Shown piece by piece: positions 8,320-16,325 of a DNA stretch of 52,022 nucleotides. A program made the translations under genes and the position numbers. Source of the stretch: CAZABP01 sp964483245 (GTDB taxonomy: Bacteria; Planctomycetota; UBA1135; UBA2386); NCBI GenBank assembly GCA_964483245.1, contig CAZABP010000034.1, positions 1-52,022 of the forward strand, read 5' to 3'. The notes below the pieces were generated by a model. That model did no database searches. It saw only the letters and a list, made by a program, of their open reading frames with translations, and was not told where the DNA came from. Within the stretch, counting starts at the first letter, position 1. Each line of letters begins with the position of its first letter.

Positions 8320-9384
8320 TCAGGCCGGTCCGAGCACCGGCGCGAGCTGGCTACGGTAATCCACGAGCCAACGGAAAACTTCGTCGAGGATCACGTCCGT
8401 CCCACGGCGCGGGTGCCACCCGGTGGCCGCCGTGACACCGGCGTTGTCGGTCACGTACCACGGCACGTCGGCCGGCCGCGTGGCCGGATCCCGCCCGATC
8501 TCGACGCTGCGCCCTGCGCGCGCCGCGCAGGCCTGGGTCAGTTCCTGCAACGACACGCTCTGCGCCGCGCCCCCGCCGACGTTGAACACCGAGCCGTCGA
8601 ACCGCGCAAAATCTGCGATCTGCGTGCGGATCAACTCGTGCAGATCGGCGACGTGCAGGATGTCGCGCACCTGCAGGCCGTCGCCGCCATAGCCGATGTA
8701 GGCGAGCGGACCGCCGTACAGATGGCGCGACGCCCACAACACGAGGAAACCCTGGTCGACCTTGCCCATCTGCCAGGGACCGGTCAGGACGCCGCAGCGG
8801 TTCACGATCGCGCGCATCCCGTACATCGCGCGGTATTCCTCGACCAGCAGCTCGGAGGCGAGCTTGGTCGCGCCGTACAGCGAGCGCGCGCCGGCGAGCG
8901 GGAACTGCGTCGTGATCCCGGCCGGTGACCAACCTTCGCCATGCGCCCCCGCCGGAAGCTCGAGGCGGGTCGTGCCGCGTTGCAGCGGCAAAGCCGAGAG
9001 ACCGGCGATCGGATAGACGCGGCTCGTCGACAGGAACAGGAACTCCGCACCGGCACGGCGCGCCGCTTCGAGGCAGTGGAACGTACCGATCAGGTTCGTC
9101 TGCACGACGTAGTCGGGACCACCGCCGTAACCGGCCAACACCGAAGGTTCCGCCGAGCATTCGAGCATCAGGTCGAACGGCGGCACCTCGGCGAGATCGG
9201 ACGGCGTGCGGATGTCGCCGTGATGGAACGCAATGCCGGCCTGCCGCAGCCGCGCCAAGGCCAGCTCACTGCCGCGGCGGCGCAGGTTGTCGAACGCGGT
9301 GACGCGGTGCCCGTCCTCGGCGAGGGCCAGCGCGAGGCTCGAACCGACGAACCCGGCACCACCGGTGATCAGGATCCGGCGCAT
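8320..9384 (-). CDS. NAD-dependent sugar epimerase/dehydratase, CDP-paratose 2-epimerase-like
   Basis: The 354-residue protein is an extended SDR enzyme. It has GGAGFVG at residues 8-14, STSRVYP near 119-125 and an intact LYGATK with Tyr170 and Lys174, then NRCGVLTGPWQMGKVDQGF, a sequence style typical of CDP-paratose 2-epimerases. It should act in the cytoplasm on a nucleotide-activated hexose. Its ATG is 4 bp after the stop of the liuC-like gene, so it may be cotranscribed with that gene. The true substrate cannot be read from sequence; GDP- or dTDP-sugars remain possible. Confidence 0.87.
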   Translation of the reverse strand: MRRILITGGAGFVGSSLALALAEDGHRVTAFDNLRRRGSELALARLRQAGIAFHHGDIRTPSDLAEVPPFDLMLECSAEPSVLAGYGGGPDYVVQTNLIGTFHCLEAARRAGAEFLFLSTSRVYPIAGLSALPLQRGTTRLELPAGAHGEGWSPAGITTQFPLAGARSLYGATKLASELLVEEYRAMYGMRAIVNRCGVLTGPWQMGKVDQGFLVLWASRHLYGGPLAYIGYGGDGLQVRDILHVADLHELIRTQIADFARFDGSVFNVGGGAAQSVSLQELTQACAARAGRSVEIGRDPATRPADVPWYVTDNAGVTAATGWHPRRGTDVILDEVFRWLVDYRSQLAPVLGPA

Positions 9385-9388
9385 CGGA

Positions 9389-10180
9389 TCAGCTGCCGAT
9401 CCAGCGCGGCTTGCGCTTCTCGAGGAACGCGGCCATGCCCTCCTTGGCCTCGTCGGTCGCGCGCAGCTCGGCGATCCACTGCGTGGTGACCGGCAACGCT
9501 TCTTCGAGACTCAGCGGGGACACGGTGCGGATCAGCTCCTTCGCGCTCGCGACGGCGGCCGGCCCGGCGGTCTGGAGTTCGCTGACGACCTGGGCCACCC
9601 GCGCATCCAGCTCCGCGGCCGGACAGGCCTCGGAGACGAGACCGATCCGCGCTGCCTCGCGGCCGTCGAACCGCTCGCCGGTCAGGAACAGCCGCCGCGC
9701 GCGGCCGGTGCCGATCTTCTGCAGCACGAACGGCGAGATCACGGCCGGCACGATCCCGAGCTTGACCTCGGTCAGGCCGAACTGCGCGTCCTCGGCGGCG
9801 ATCGCGATGTCGGCCGCGGCGGTCAGGCCGGTACCGCCGCCGAGCGCGTGGCCGTGGATGCGCGCTACGACCGGCTTGCGGCAGCGTGCGATCGCCAGGA
9901 ACGTCCCGGCCATCTCGCGCGCGCCGGCCTCGTTCGCGGCCGCCGACGCGCGCGCCTGCTGCTGCATCCAGGCGAGGTCGGCGCCGGCGCAGAAGCTCTT
10001 GCCGTTGCCGGACAGCACGACCACCCGCAACGACGCGTCGCCGTCCGCCATCGCGAACGCCGCCGCCAACTCGCGCACGACCCGACCGTCGAACGCATTG
10101 CGCACGTCCGGGCGGTTCAGGCGGAGGTGCAGGACCGGGCCTTCCCGCGCCAGCTCGAGGGTCTCGAACGAGGTCGTCAT
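9389..10180 (-). CDS. liuC: Enoyl-CoA hydratase family, probable methylglutaconyl-CoA hydratase
   Basis: The 263-residue crotonase-fold protein has the oxyanion-hole segment SFCAGADLAWM (residues 62-72) and FGLTEVKLGIVPAVISPFV with the retained catalytic glutamate (Glu138). These are hallmarks of bacterial LiuC proteins, which hydrate 3-methylglutaconyl-CoA in leucine breakdown. The first crotonase glutamate is absent (GGGTG), as in LiuC relatives. A methylcrotonyl-CoA carboxylase beta subunit at 29709-31319 supports a leucine pathway, although the genes are 20 kb apart. The ATG at 10180 is preferred over upstream in-frame codons because it starts the conserved domain. A perfect palindrome at 10199-10214 probably serves as operator. 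Confidence 0.82.
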   Translation of the reverse strand: MTTSFETLELAREGPVLHLRLNRPDVRNAFDGRVVRELAAAFAMADGDASLRVVVLSGNGKSFCAGADLAWMQQQARASAAANEAGAREMAGTFLAIARCRKPVVARIHGHALGGGTGLTAAADIAIAAEDAQFGLTEVKLGIVPAVISPFVLQKIGTGRARRLFLTGERFDGREAARIGLVSEACPAAELDARVAQVVSELQTAGPAAVASAKELIRTVSPLSLEEALPVTTQWIAELRATDEAKEGMAAFLEKRKPRWIGS

Positions 10181-10198
10181 GGGGGCGCGGGAGTCTAT

Positions 10199-10214
10199 GT
10201 CACACCCGTGTGAC
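10199..10214. promoter_or_regulatory. Perfect palindrome, probable repressor operator upstream of liuC-like gene
   Basis: GTCACAC and GTGTGAC form a perfect 7+7 inverted repeat with a 2-base centre. It sits 19 bases upstream of the liuC-like ATG, in the 170-bp space between divergent genes. The loop is too short for a hairpin, so a protein-binding site is the better reading. TetR- or GntR-type acyl-CoA regulators use sites of this form. The cognate regulator is not in the window. Confidence 0.5.
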
Positions 10215-10350
10215 TTGCCGCTACGGATCCGTGACCTGCGGCGCGGTCGGCACTCTGGCGCGCGCGCGGGAATGCTCGATCCGATCGGCGTTGCAGGGCG
10301 TTCCACGCAACACTGCGCATGGCGGCACGCACGTTGCCTTGCAGGTGTCC

Positions 10351-11583
10351 ATGCGACCAACACGGAGCGCCCGATCCCCGCTCCCGCGGCTGCTGGCCGG
10401 CCTCGCGATCGGCTGCCTGTCAGTCGCCGCGCAACGCCCCCCCGGCGACGCAGCGCCGCTCGATCCTTACACGCGCGGCAGCGCCGCGGCGATGGCTGCG
10501 CTCGGCTACTGCTCGTTCGGACCGTTCCCGTTCGGCACCAACCACACGACGCAGGAGATCGAGGCCTTGCTGCCGCGGGAATCGCTGCTGTGGCTCGAGA
10601 CCCGGCATTTCCGGATCGGCGCCGCGCTGCCGGCGATCACGTTGGCCGGGCCCTCGGCATGGCAGCAACAACAGCGCCGCGAGCTGACGCAGCTCGCCGA
10701 GGTCCTGCCGAACTGCAGGCCCGACACGCGCCAGCTCGATCCGTGGCTGCGCATGCACCTGATCGCGCAGCGCGTCGAACGCCTGTACCGCGAGTGCCAG
10801 CGCGACCTCGGCCGCAGCGACAGCGATTTCCCGGCCGCACCCGGACACGATCCGCGCGCGCCGGAGGCGTTCTTCGGGTTGGGACCGCACCTCGGGATGC
10901 CTGAGAAGTTCACCATCCTGCTGCTGCGCGAGTCGGCGAGCCTGTCGCGCTACACCGCGGCGTACCACGCCTGGGCGGCGACGAAGCCGACCCGCTTTCA
11001 CGACCACCAGTTCGGCACCGCCTGGTTTGGCGCCGCGCTCGAGAGCGATGGCGGCCGGCTGCGTGACGACGAGGCGCTGTGCGCGCACCTGACGTTCCAC
11101 GTCGCGCACAACCTGTACACGAGCTATCGGGCGTATGGCCACAACCTGCCGGCCTGGCTCGTCAATGGCCTCGCCTACGTGCAAGCGCGCGCGGTCAGCC
11201 CGCGGATCCCGATCTACGACCTGGCCGGTGGCGGTGGCGGCGACTACGCGAACTGGGAACGGCGCGCACCGCAGATGGCGAAGGCGCGCGAGTTCGAACC
11301 GCTGCCGCGGTTCCTCGAGCGGATGGATGTCGGGACGTTCACGGCCGACGACCACCTGCAGTGTTGGGCGCTGGTGGACTGGCTGCTGTCGACGCGGCGC
11401 GCGCAGACGATGGCACTGCTGCACCGGATGAAGGACCCGTTCCACGACCGCATGCGTTTCCCGACCAACAGCGAGCTGTTCGAACGGCAGCGGCTGGCGT
11501 TGCAGCAGGCGTTCGGCGTCGACGCGGCGGGCCTCGAGCTGTCCTGGCGGCGGAATCCGGGGACCCGCGTCGCCCGTCGATAG
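10351..11583 (+). CDS. Exported protein, degenerate peptidase-MA-like (gluzincin) domain
   Basis: The 410-residue product begins with a signal peptide (probable cleavage at SVAAQ) and has no other membrane helix. Residues 246-275 read HLTFHVAHNLY followed by LPAWLVNGLA. This is the spacing of a gluzincin active site, HExxH followed by a WLxEGLA third-ligand helix, but both glutamates are missing (Leu247 and Asn272). The protein is therefore more likely a binding or structural relative of peptidase-MA-like enzymes than a protease. It is divergent from the liuC-like gene and 36 bp before the lipoprotein gene at 11620. No specific function can be assigned. Confidence 0.75.
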   Translation: MRPTRSARSPLPRLLAGLAIGCLSVAAQRPPGDAAPLDPYTRGSAAAMAALGYCSFGPFPFGTNHTTQEIEALLPRESLLWLETRHFRIGAALPAITLAGPSAWQQQQRRELTQLAEVLPNCRPDTRQLDPWLRMHLIAQRVERLYRECQRDLGRSDSDFPAAPGHDPRAPEAFFGLGPHLGMPEKFTILLLRESASLSRYTAAYHAWAATKPTRFHDHQFGTAWFGAALESDGGRLRDDEALCAHLTFHVAHNLYTSYRAYGHNLPAWLVNGLAYVQARAVSPRIPIYDLAGGGGGDYANWERRAPQMAKAREFEPLPRFLERMDVGTFTADDHLQCWALVDWLLSTRRAQTMALLHRMKDPFHDRMRFPTNSELFERQRLALQQAFGVDAAGLELSWRRNPGTRVARR

Positions 11584-11619
11584 ACACGGAGGCCGGCGGC
11601 CGGTTCGCTGTGCCGCCCC

Positions 11620-12312
11620 GTGTCCTGCACTCCCTACGGCTCGCCTCTCCGCTGCTACCTCCCCGCTGCGCTGGTCCTGCTGTGGCCGGCAGGCTGCAGC
11701 TCGCCGCAGCTCGCCGAGATCGAACCGGGCCGCGGCCTGATCGCATTCGACCCGCAGCCGCCGGCCGGAGCCGCAACCCACGCGCGCCCGACCTGGCGGG
11801 CCGGCGACCGCTACGTGTTCGAGCGCGGCGGTGCCGTGCGCGTCACGGTCCAGGTCCGCGAAGCAGGGCCGGACGGTTACGTGCTGGAGGATGCCGGCAG
11901 CGAGACGAGCCAGCGGCGTGACCTGGATCTCGGCAAGGTCGAAGAGTTCGCGACGCGCGACGGCACGCTGCTGCGCCGGCACGCACCGCGCGACCAGCGC
12001 TTCCACTGGCCGCTGTGGATCGGCAAGCGCTGGCGCTGCAGCTTCGTCGATCAGACGCTGGGCGGGGACACCATGCCGCTCGAGGTCGACTACGTCGTCG
12101 AAGACCTCGACACGGTCACCGTTCCAGCCGGCACGTTCCAGACGCTGCGGATCGCGCGCACTGCGCGCATCGCGGGTGCCAGCGGCTACTACGCCAAGTG
12201 CAGCCTCTCCTGGTATGCGCCGGACCTCGGCTTCGAGGTCCGGCAGCTCAACGACGGGCTGCTCACCGAACTCGTCGAGTGGACGCGAGTCAGCGGCGCA
12301 CCGCCGCAGTGA
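11620..12312 (+). CDS. Predicted lipoprotein of unknown function
   Basis: The 230-residue product starts at GTG 11620 and has a hydrophobic leader ending at a lipobox-like PAGC (Cys26), followed by a soluble domain rich in beta strands. The proline three residues before the cysteine makes the lipobox imperfect. The segment VTVPAGTFQTLRIA resembles a repeated element in planctomycete and other bacterial outer-membrane-associated proteins (DUF3108-like), but I would not name the family from that. It follows the gluzincin-like gene by 36 bp on the same strand and converges on the small lipoprotein at 12325. Confidence 0.7.
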   Translation: MSCTPYGSPLRCYLPAALVLLWPAGCSSPQLAEIEPGRGLIAFDPQPPAGAATHARPTWRAGDRYVFERGGAVRVTVQVREAGPDGYVLEDAGSETSQRRDLDLGKVEEFATRDGTLLRRHAPRDQRFHWPLWIGKRWRCSFVDQTLGGDTMPLEVDYVVEDLDTVTVPAGTFQTLRIARTARIAGASGYYAKCSLSWYAPDLGFEVRQLNDGLLTELVEWTRVSGAPPQ

Positions 12313-12324
12313 CGGCCGCGGCGG

Positions 12325-12666
12325 CTACTTGATCTGGAGCCAGCCGGCGTCCTCGTTCCACAGCGAGGACATCTGGCCATCGGTCGGCTTCACCTCGAAG
12401 TGCTTGAAGCCGGTCCCCTTGCCGTCCCAGGCGTCCTTGAACCAGAACGCGTAGGCGTCGGTGACGAAGAAGTCGCCGACCCCGGCGCCGAAGTGCATCA
12501 GCGGGAACAGCGGCACGACCCACAGCACGCCGTTCAACCACGGCTTGTCGACATACATCTCGTGATCCCAGTCGTCGACCGTGCGACGGAGCTGGTGCGG
12601 ACCTGCCATGCAGGACGTGAACAGACAGGACGCCGCCAACAGGCCGGCGATCAAAAGCTTGCGCAT
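12325..12666 (-). CDS. Small predicted lipoprotein, DUF3332-like
   Basis: The 113-residue product begins at ATG 12666 with MRKLLIAGLLAASCLFTSC, a type II signal peptide with Cys19 as the likely lipidated residue. The mature part has a hydrophobic centre (WLNGVLWVVPLFPLMHFG) and an acidic C-terminus. The pattern, a short lipoprotein with KPWLNGVLW-like sequence, resembles DUF3332 family proteins of unknown role. It is downstream of the polysaccharide locus on the same strand with a 118-bp gap, so cotranscription is uncertain. Confidence 0.72.
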   Translation of the reverse strand: MRKLLIAGLLAASCLFTSCMAGPHQLRRTVDDWDHEMYVDKPWLNGVLWVVPLFPLMHFGAGVGDFFVTDAYAFWFKDAWDGKGTGFKHFEVKPTDGQMSSLWNEDAGWLQIK

Positions 12667-12784
12667 CGGATTCCTCGGTTGTGGAAAGAGATCGATGACC
12701 GGTGCAACCCTGCCACTCGGTCGCGACCAGCGGCGCACTCTCGCGGCGCACTGGCGCGCCGTCAACGATTTGTCGGCGCGGCGC

Positions 12785-14260
12785 TCACGTCCGCCGGTTC
12801 AGCTCGGCGTCGAGTTGCAGCGCCCACCGCGTGCGCGCGTCGAACTCCTGCTCGAGGTGCGCGTATGCCGCGCGGGCGCGGGCGAGCTCGTCACGCAGCC
12901 GCTCGATCTCCCGTTCCCGTTCACGTAACTGGTTGCCGCGCCGGTCGACGAACATCAGCCCCTCAGCCGGCGGCAGCTCCCGTCGGCTGCACAGCGCGAC
13001 GAGGTAGTGCGCCGTCGCGAGCTCACGGCCGGTCGGCGCCAGCGCCGACTCGACCTGCACCGGAGCCCCCTCCGGCGGCTCGATCAACACGCCGCGCGCA
13101 TGGTTCTGCGACCAGATCGCGACGTTCCGAAAATGCTGCGCGAGCGCCGCGCGGAACTCGTCGAGGTCGAACTCGTGGACGTGGAACTCGTTCCGCTCCC
13201 CGCGCTCGTCGCGGTAGTAGGGCCGGTTCGGCGTCGAGATCAGCAGCAGGCCATCCGGCGCCAGCAGCCGGCTCAGCTCGGCGAGGTAGCCGCGCCAGTC
13301 GGCGACGTGCTCGATCACCTCGAACGACACGATCCGGGCGAACTCACCGTCCGGGAACGGCCACGGCCAGGCGGCCGGCACCTGCACGTAGCGCAGGTTC
13401 GAAAGCCGGTAGCGCTGCGTCGCCGCCGCGACCGCATCCGCCGAGACGTCGACGCCGACCACGTCCTGCGCGACGCGCGCGAGCAACGCGGCGCCGTAGC
13501 CCTCGCCACTGCCGGCGTCCAACACGCGCTGTCCGGCCACGAGCGGCTGCGCGAACCGGTACCGCGACACGTGCTCCAGCTCCAGGTCCGGATCGACGCC
13601 CGGCACGAACCGCTCGCCGGTGAAGTCCGGCGCCGGCGTGCCGGCCGGCTCGGGTGCCCGCCCCTCCGCCAGCTGGCGCGCGCCGCGCGGTTGCGCCAGC
13701 AGGAACGCGGGCCGCAGCCGCCGCGCGGGCAGGGTTTGGCGGATCGCTTCGCCGGCCAGCACGAACAGCCCCAGCGCGCGGCCGGCCGCCGCGAACAGCG
13801 GGCCCCAGATCCCGGGCGAGGCAGCCGATCCCTGACCAGCCAACGCACGCCACAGGTCGGGCAGCGCACGCGGCCGCGCGAAGAACCCGCCGCCATAGCG
13901 GTTGAACAGCATGTACGCGCGCGCACCGACGACGCTGCCGATCGCCCATTGCCGCCAGAACGCCCAGTGTCCGTTGACCAGGATCACGCCGAGATCGGCG
14001 CGCTGTGCGCGCACGGCGCGCAACGTGCCGCGCCGGTCGGCCGCCATCCGATCGAGCCCGATCCGCTCGTTCCATCCGGTCGCACCGCACTCCGGATCAC
14101 ACAGCAGCAGCACGTGCGCGTCGGGGAACACCTCGCGCAGCGAATCCAGCATGCGCTGCACCTCCGGCTCCGCGCCGGATCCCATGACCACGATCCGGCG
14201 GATCGTCGGCAGCGACGGCACGCGGCCGAGCAGGAAGCGGAACGGCGCCGGCAACCTCAT
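12785..14260 (-). CDS. SAM-dependent methyltransferase with extra N-terminal domain and C-terminal coiled coil
   Basis: This 491-residue protein has three parts. Residues 1-200 form a domain of unknown role that begins RRIVVMGSGAEPE. Residues 210-400 are a class I methyltransferase, with TGERFVPG, motif I VLDAGSGEGYG (246-256) and FEVIEHVADW as the post-motif. Residues 440-490 are a charged coiled coil. Enzymes of this build often cap or decorate O-antigen chains, and the coiled coil may measure chain length or bind partners. Its ATG overlaps the stop of the Wzt-like gene as ATGA. A terminal methylation role fits the adjacent Wzt with its C-terminal substrate-binding domain, but this is inference. 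Confidence 0.82.
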   Translation of the reverse strand: MRLPAPFRFLLGRVPSLPTIRRIVVMGSGAEPEVQRMLDSLREVFPDAHVLLLCDPECGATGWNERIGLDRMAADRRGTLRAVRAQRADLGVILVNGHWAFWRQWAIGSVVGARAYMLFNRYGGGFFARPRALPDLWRALAGQGSAASPGIWGPLFAAAGRALGLFVLAGEAIRQTLPARRLRPAFLLAQPRGARQLAEGRAPEPAGTPAPDFTGERFVPGVDPDLELEHVSRYRFAQPLVAGQRVLDAGSGEGYGAALLARVAQDVVGVDVSADAVAAATQRYRLSNLRYVQVPAAWPWPFPDGEFARIVSFEVIEHVADWRGYLAELSRLLAPDGLLLISTPNRPYYRDERGERNEFHVHEFDLDEFRAALAQHFRNVAIWSQNHARGVLIEPPEGAPVQVESALAPTGRELATAHYLVALCSRRELPPAEGLMFVDRRGNQLREREREIERLRDELARARAAYAHLEQEFDARTRWALQLDAELNRRT

Positions 14261-15543
14261 CGTTCGTCCCGCAGAGCATCGCGGCCATGGCTCTGCACGG
14301 CCACCTCGACCGGGACGCGCAGATGCCCGATCACCGGCGCCGCGGCGCGCACCTGCAGCACGGCCGCCTGTTCGACCCAGTCCAGGATCTGGTAGCCGAC
14401 GGCGTCCCCTTCGGCGACGGCGGGACTGAACGCGTAGTTGCCGGGCGCGAGGTCCGGCAGCGCGAACCGGAACTCCGCCGTCAGCAGTTCCCCTGCCTCC
14501 GCCGATGGCGGCGGAATCCCCTCGTGCGCGAGGTTGGAGCCGGTCACGTCGAGTCCCTTCTTGTCGCGCAGCATGAATCCGAGGTTCAGCCGCTCGATCG
14601 CGCGCGCCGCGCGCGCCGTGACGCGCACGCAGACGAATGCGTCGTGGCCCGCGACCGTCAGCGGGTGGCCGGTCCCGTCATAGACGCCGATCCCGACGAC
14701 CTGCGCGCCGCCGATCCCATGCCGCTGCAGACCGGCGCGCAGTTCCGGCGCCGGCGCCAGGCCGCCGCCGGCCGGCGCGGGCGCGCCACGACCTGCGGCG
14801 GGCGGCGTGGCATCGACCCCGGCGCGCTCCTGCAGGTACGCCGCGACGACCTCGGCCGGATCGCCGTCGGCGACGACGCGCCCTTCGCGCAGGTGCACGG
14901 CGCGCCCGCACAGATGCCGGATCGTCTGCGGGTCGTGCGAGACCAGCAGCAGCGTGCGGCCGCGCGCCTGGAACTGCTGGATCCACGCGATGCACTTGTG
15001 CTGGAAGAACACGTCGCCGACCGCCAGCGCCTCGTCGACCAGCAGGATCTCCGGATCCATGTGGATCGTCGCCGCGAACGCGAGCCGCACGAACATCCCG
15101 CTCGAATACGTGCGCACCGGTTGCTGCACGAACTCACCGATGTCGGCGAACTGCAGGATGGCCGGCAGCCGTGCTTCGAGCTCCGCGTCGGCGAGTCCAT
15201 GCAGGCGGCCCTGCAGGCGCACGTTCTCGATGCCGGTGAAGTCCGGATGGAACCCGGCGCCGAGCTCGAGCAGCGAGCCGACCCGGCCGTGCACGGTGCA
15301 GGTGCCGCTGGTCGGTTCGAGCACGCCGGCCAGCACGTGCAGCAGCGTGCTCTTGCCCGCACCGTTCTGCCCCACGATCCCGACCGTCTCGCCGGCCTGC
15401 ACGACCAGGTCGACGTCGCGCAACGCATGGAACGGCTCGTAGCGCGGCCGGCCGAGCGGCAGGACCTCGCGCAACCGGTCGAGCGGAGAGCGGTAGATCC
15501 GGTACTCCTTGGTCAGCTTCGTGGCGCGGATGACGTCGGTCAC
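14257..15543 (-). CDS. wzt: Wzt-like ABC transporter ATPase with C-terminal polysaccharide-binding domain
   Basis: The 428-residue protein powers export of an undecaprenyl-linked polysaccharide. The ATPase half shows Walker A GQNGAGKST (residues 58-66), signature YSSGM (146-150), Walker B ILLVDEA (166-172) and switch His203. After a proline- and glycine-rich linker, residues 270-428 form a beta-rich domain matching the Wzt C-terminal domain that recognises a modified chain end. The GTG start at 15543 overlaps the permease stop as GTGA. The domain suggests that the exported glycan is terminated with a cap such as methyl, consistent with the downstream methyltransferase. Confidence 0.92.
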   Translation of the reverse strand: MTDVIRATKLTKEYRIYRSPLDRLREVLPLGRPRYEPFHALRDVDLVVQAGETVGIVGQNGAGKSTLLHVLAGVLEPTSGTCTVHGRVGSLLELGAGFHPDFTGIENVRLQGRLHGLADAELEARLPAILQFADIGEFVQQPVRTYSSGMFVRLAFAATIHMDPEILLVDEALAVGDVFFQHKCIAWIQQFQARGRTLLLVSHDPQTIRHLCGRAVHLREGRVVADGDPAEVVAAYLQERAGVDATPPAAGRGAPAPAGGGLAPAPELRAGLQRHGIGGAQVVGIGVYDGTGHPLTVAGHDAFVCVRVTARAARAIERLNLGFMLRDKKGLDVTGSNLAHEGIPPPSAEAGELLTAEFRFALPDLAPGNYAFSPAVAEGDAVGYQILDWVEQAAVLQVRAAAPVIGHLRVPVEVAVQSHGRDALRDER

Positions 15544-16325
15544 AGCAGGTCCATCACGAGGCGGCGGCAGCGGCGCAGGAACGTACGGCCGGCCCAGAAC
15601 ACGAGCAGCGAGCTCAGCGCGAGCAGCAGGAACGACACCGGCTCCGGCCAGCGTGCGTGCAACGCGGCGTCGCGGACGGCGGTCACGAACCAGTACAGCG
15701 GGTTCAAGTGGTAGAGCGTGCCGAGGAGCCCCTCGTTCAACATCGGCAGGCGGTCGGCGTAGTAGAAGATCGGCGTCGCGAACAGCCACGCCGTCAGCAG
15801 CACGGTGAACACTTCGCGCAGGTCGCGCAGGAACAGGCCGAGGACCGCGAACAGCATCGCCACGCCGAGCGCGAACAAGCCGAGCAGCCCGACCAGCGGC
15901 AGCAGCACCAGGAGCTGCGGACCGGGCACCAGGCCGGAGGCCAGCATCGCGACCAGCAGCACGACGACCGCGAAGGCCCAATGCACGGCGTGGTACAGCA
16001 GCCGGGCATAGAACACGGTCGCGAGCGGCAGCCGCACGCGCGTCAGGATCGTGCGGCTGCCGAGCAGGATGTCGGCACCCTCGCCGGCGAGCCGGCCGAA
16101 CAGATCCCAGACGAGGTACCCGCAGAACAGATGCAGCGCGAACGGCGGCGCATCGGGATCCGCCTGGATCCCGAGCAGGCGGCCGAAGAACAGCGTGTAG
16201 ATCCCGATCAACAGCAGCGGGCTCAGCAGGCTCCACAGGAAGCCGAGCAGCGACTCCTGGTAGCGGCTGCGCAGGTCGCGCCGCGCCAGGCTCCAGGCGA
16301 GCGACCACTGGTCGAGCCCGGTCAC
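15540..16325 (-). CDS. wzm: ABC-2 type polysaccharide export permease
   Basis: The 261-residue product has about six membrane helices and the N-terminal amphipathic segment RRDLRSRYQESLLGFLWSLL, characteristic of Wzm/TagG family permeases. It forms the channel with the Wzt-like ATPase encoded immediately downstream. The motif FYYADRLPMLNEGLLGTLYH near residue 205 is the gate-helix region conserved in the family. The GTG start at 16325 overlaps the previous gene by 4 bp, so transporter and glycosyltransferase are translated in register. Confidence 0.92.
   Translation of the reverse strand: MTGLDQWSLAWSLARRDLRSRYQESLLGFLWSLLSPLLLIGIYTLFFGRLLGIQADPDAPPFALHLFCGYLVWDLFGRLAGEGADILLGSRTILTRVRLPLATVFYARLLYHAVHWAFAVVVLLVAMLASGLVPGPQLLVLLPLVGLLGLFALGVAMLFAVLGLFLRDLREVFTVLLTAWLFATPIFYYADRLPMLNEGLLGTLYHLNPLYWFVTAVRDAALHARWPEPVSFLLLALSSLLVFWAGRTFLRRCRRLVMDLL

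Noticed and set aside
10199..10214. CRP-type site
   Set aside because: The half-sites are in the TCACA...TGTGA order and spacing opposite to the CRP consensus, so a different regulator is more likely.
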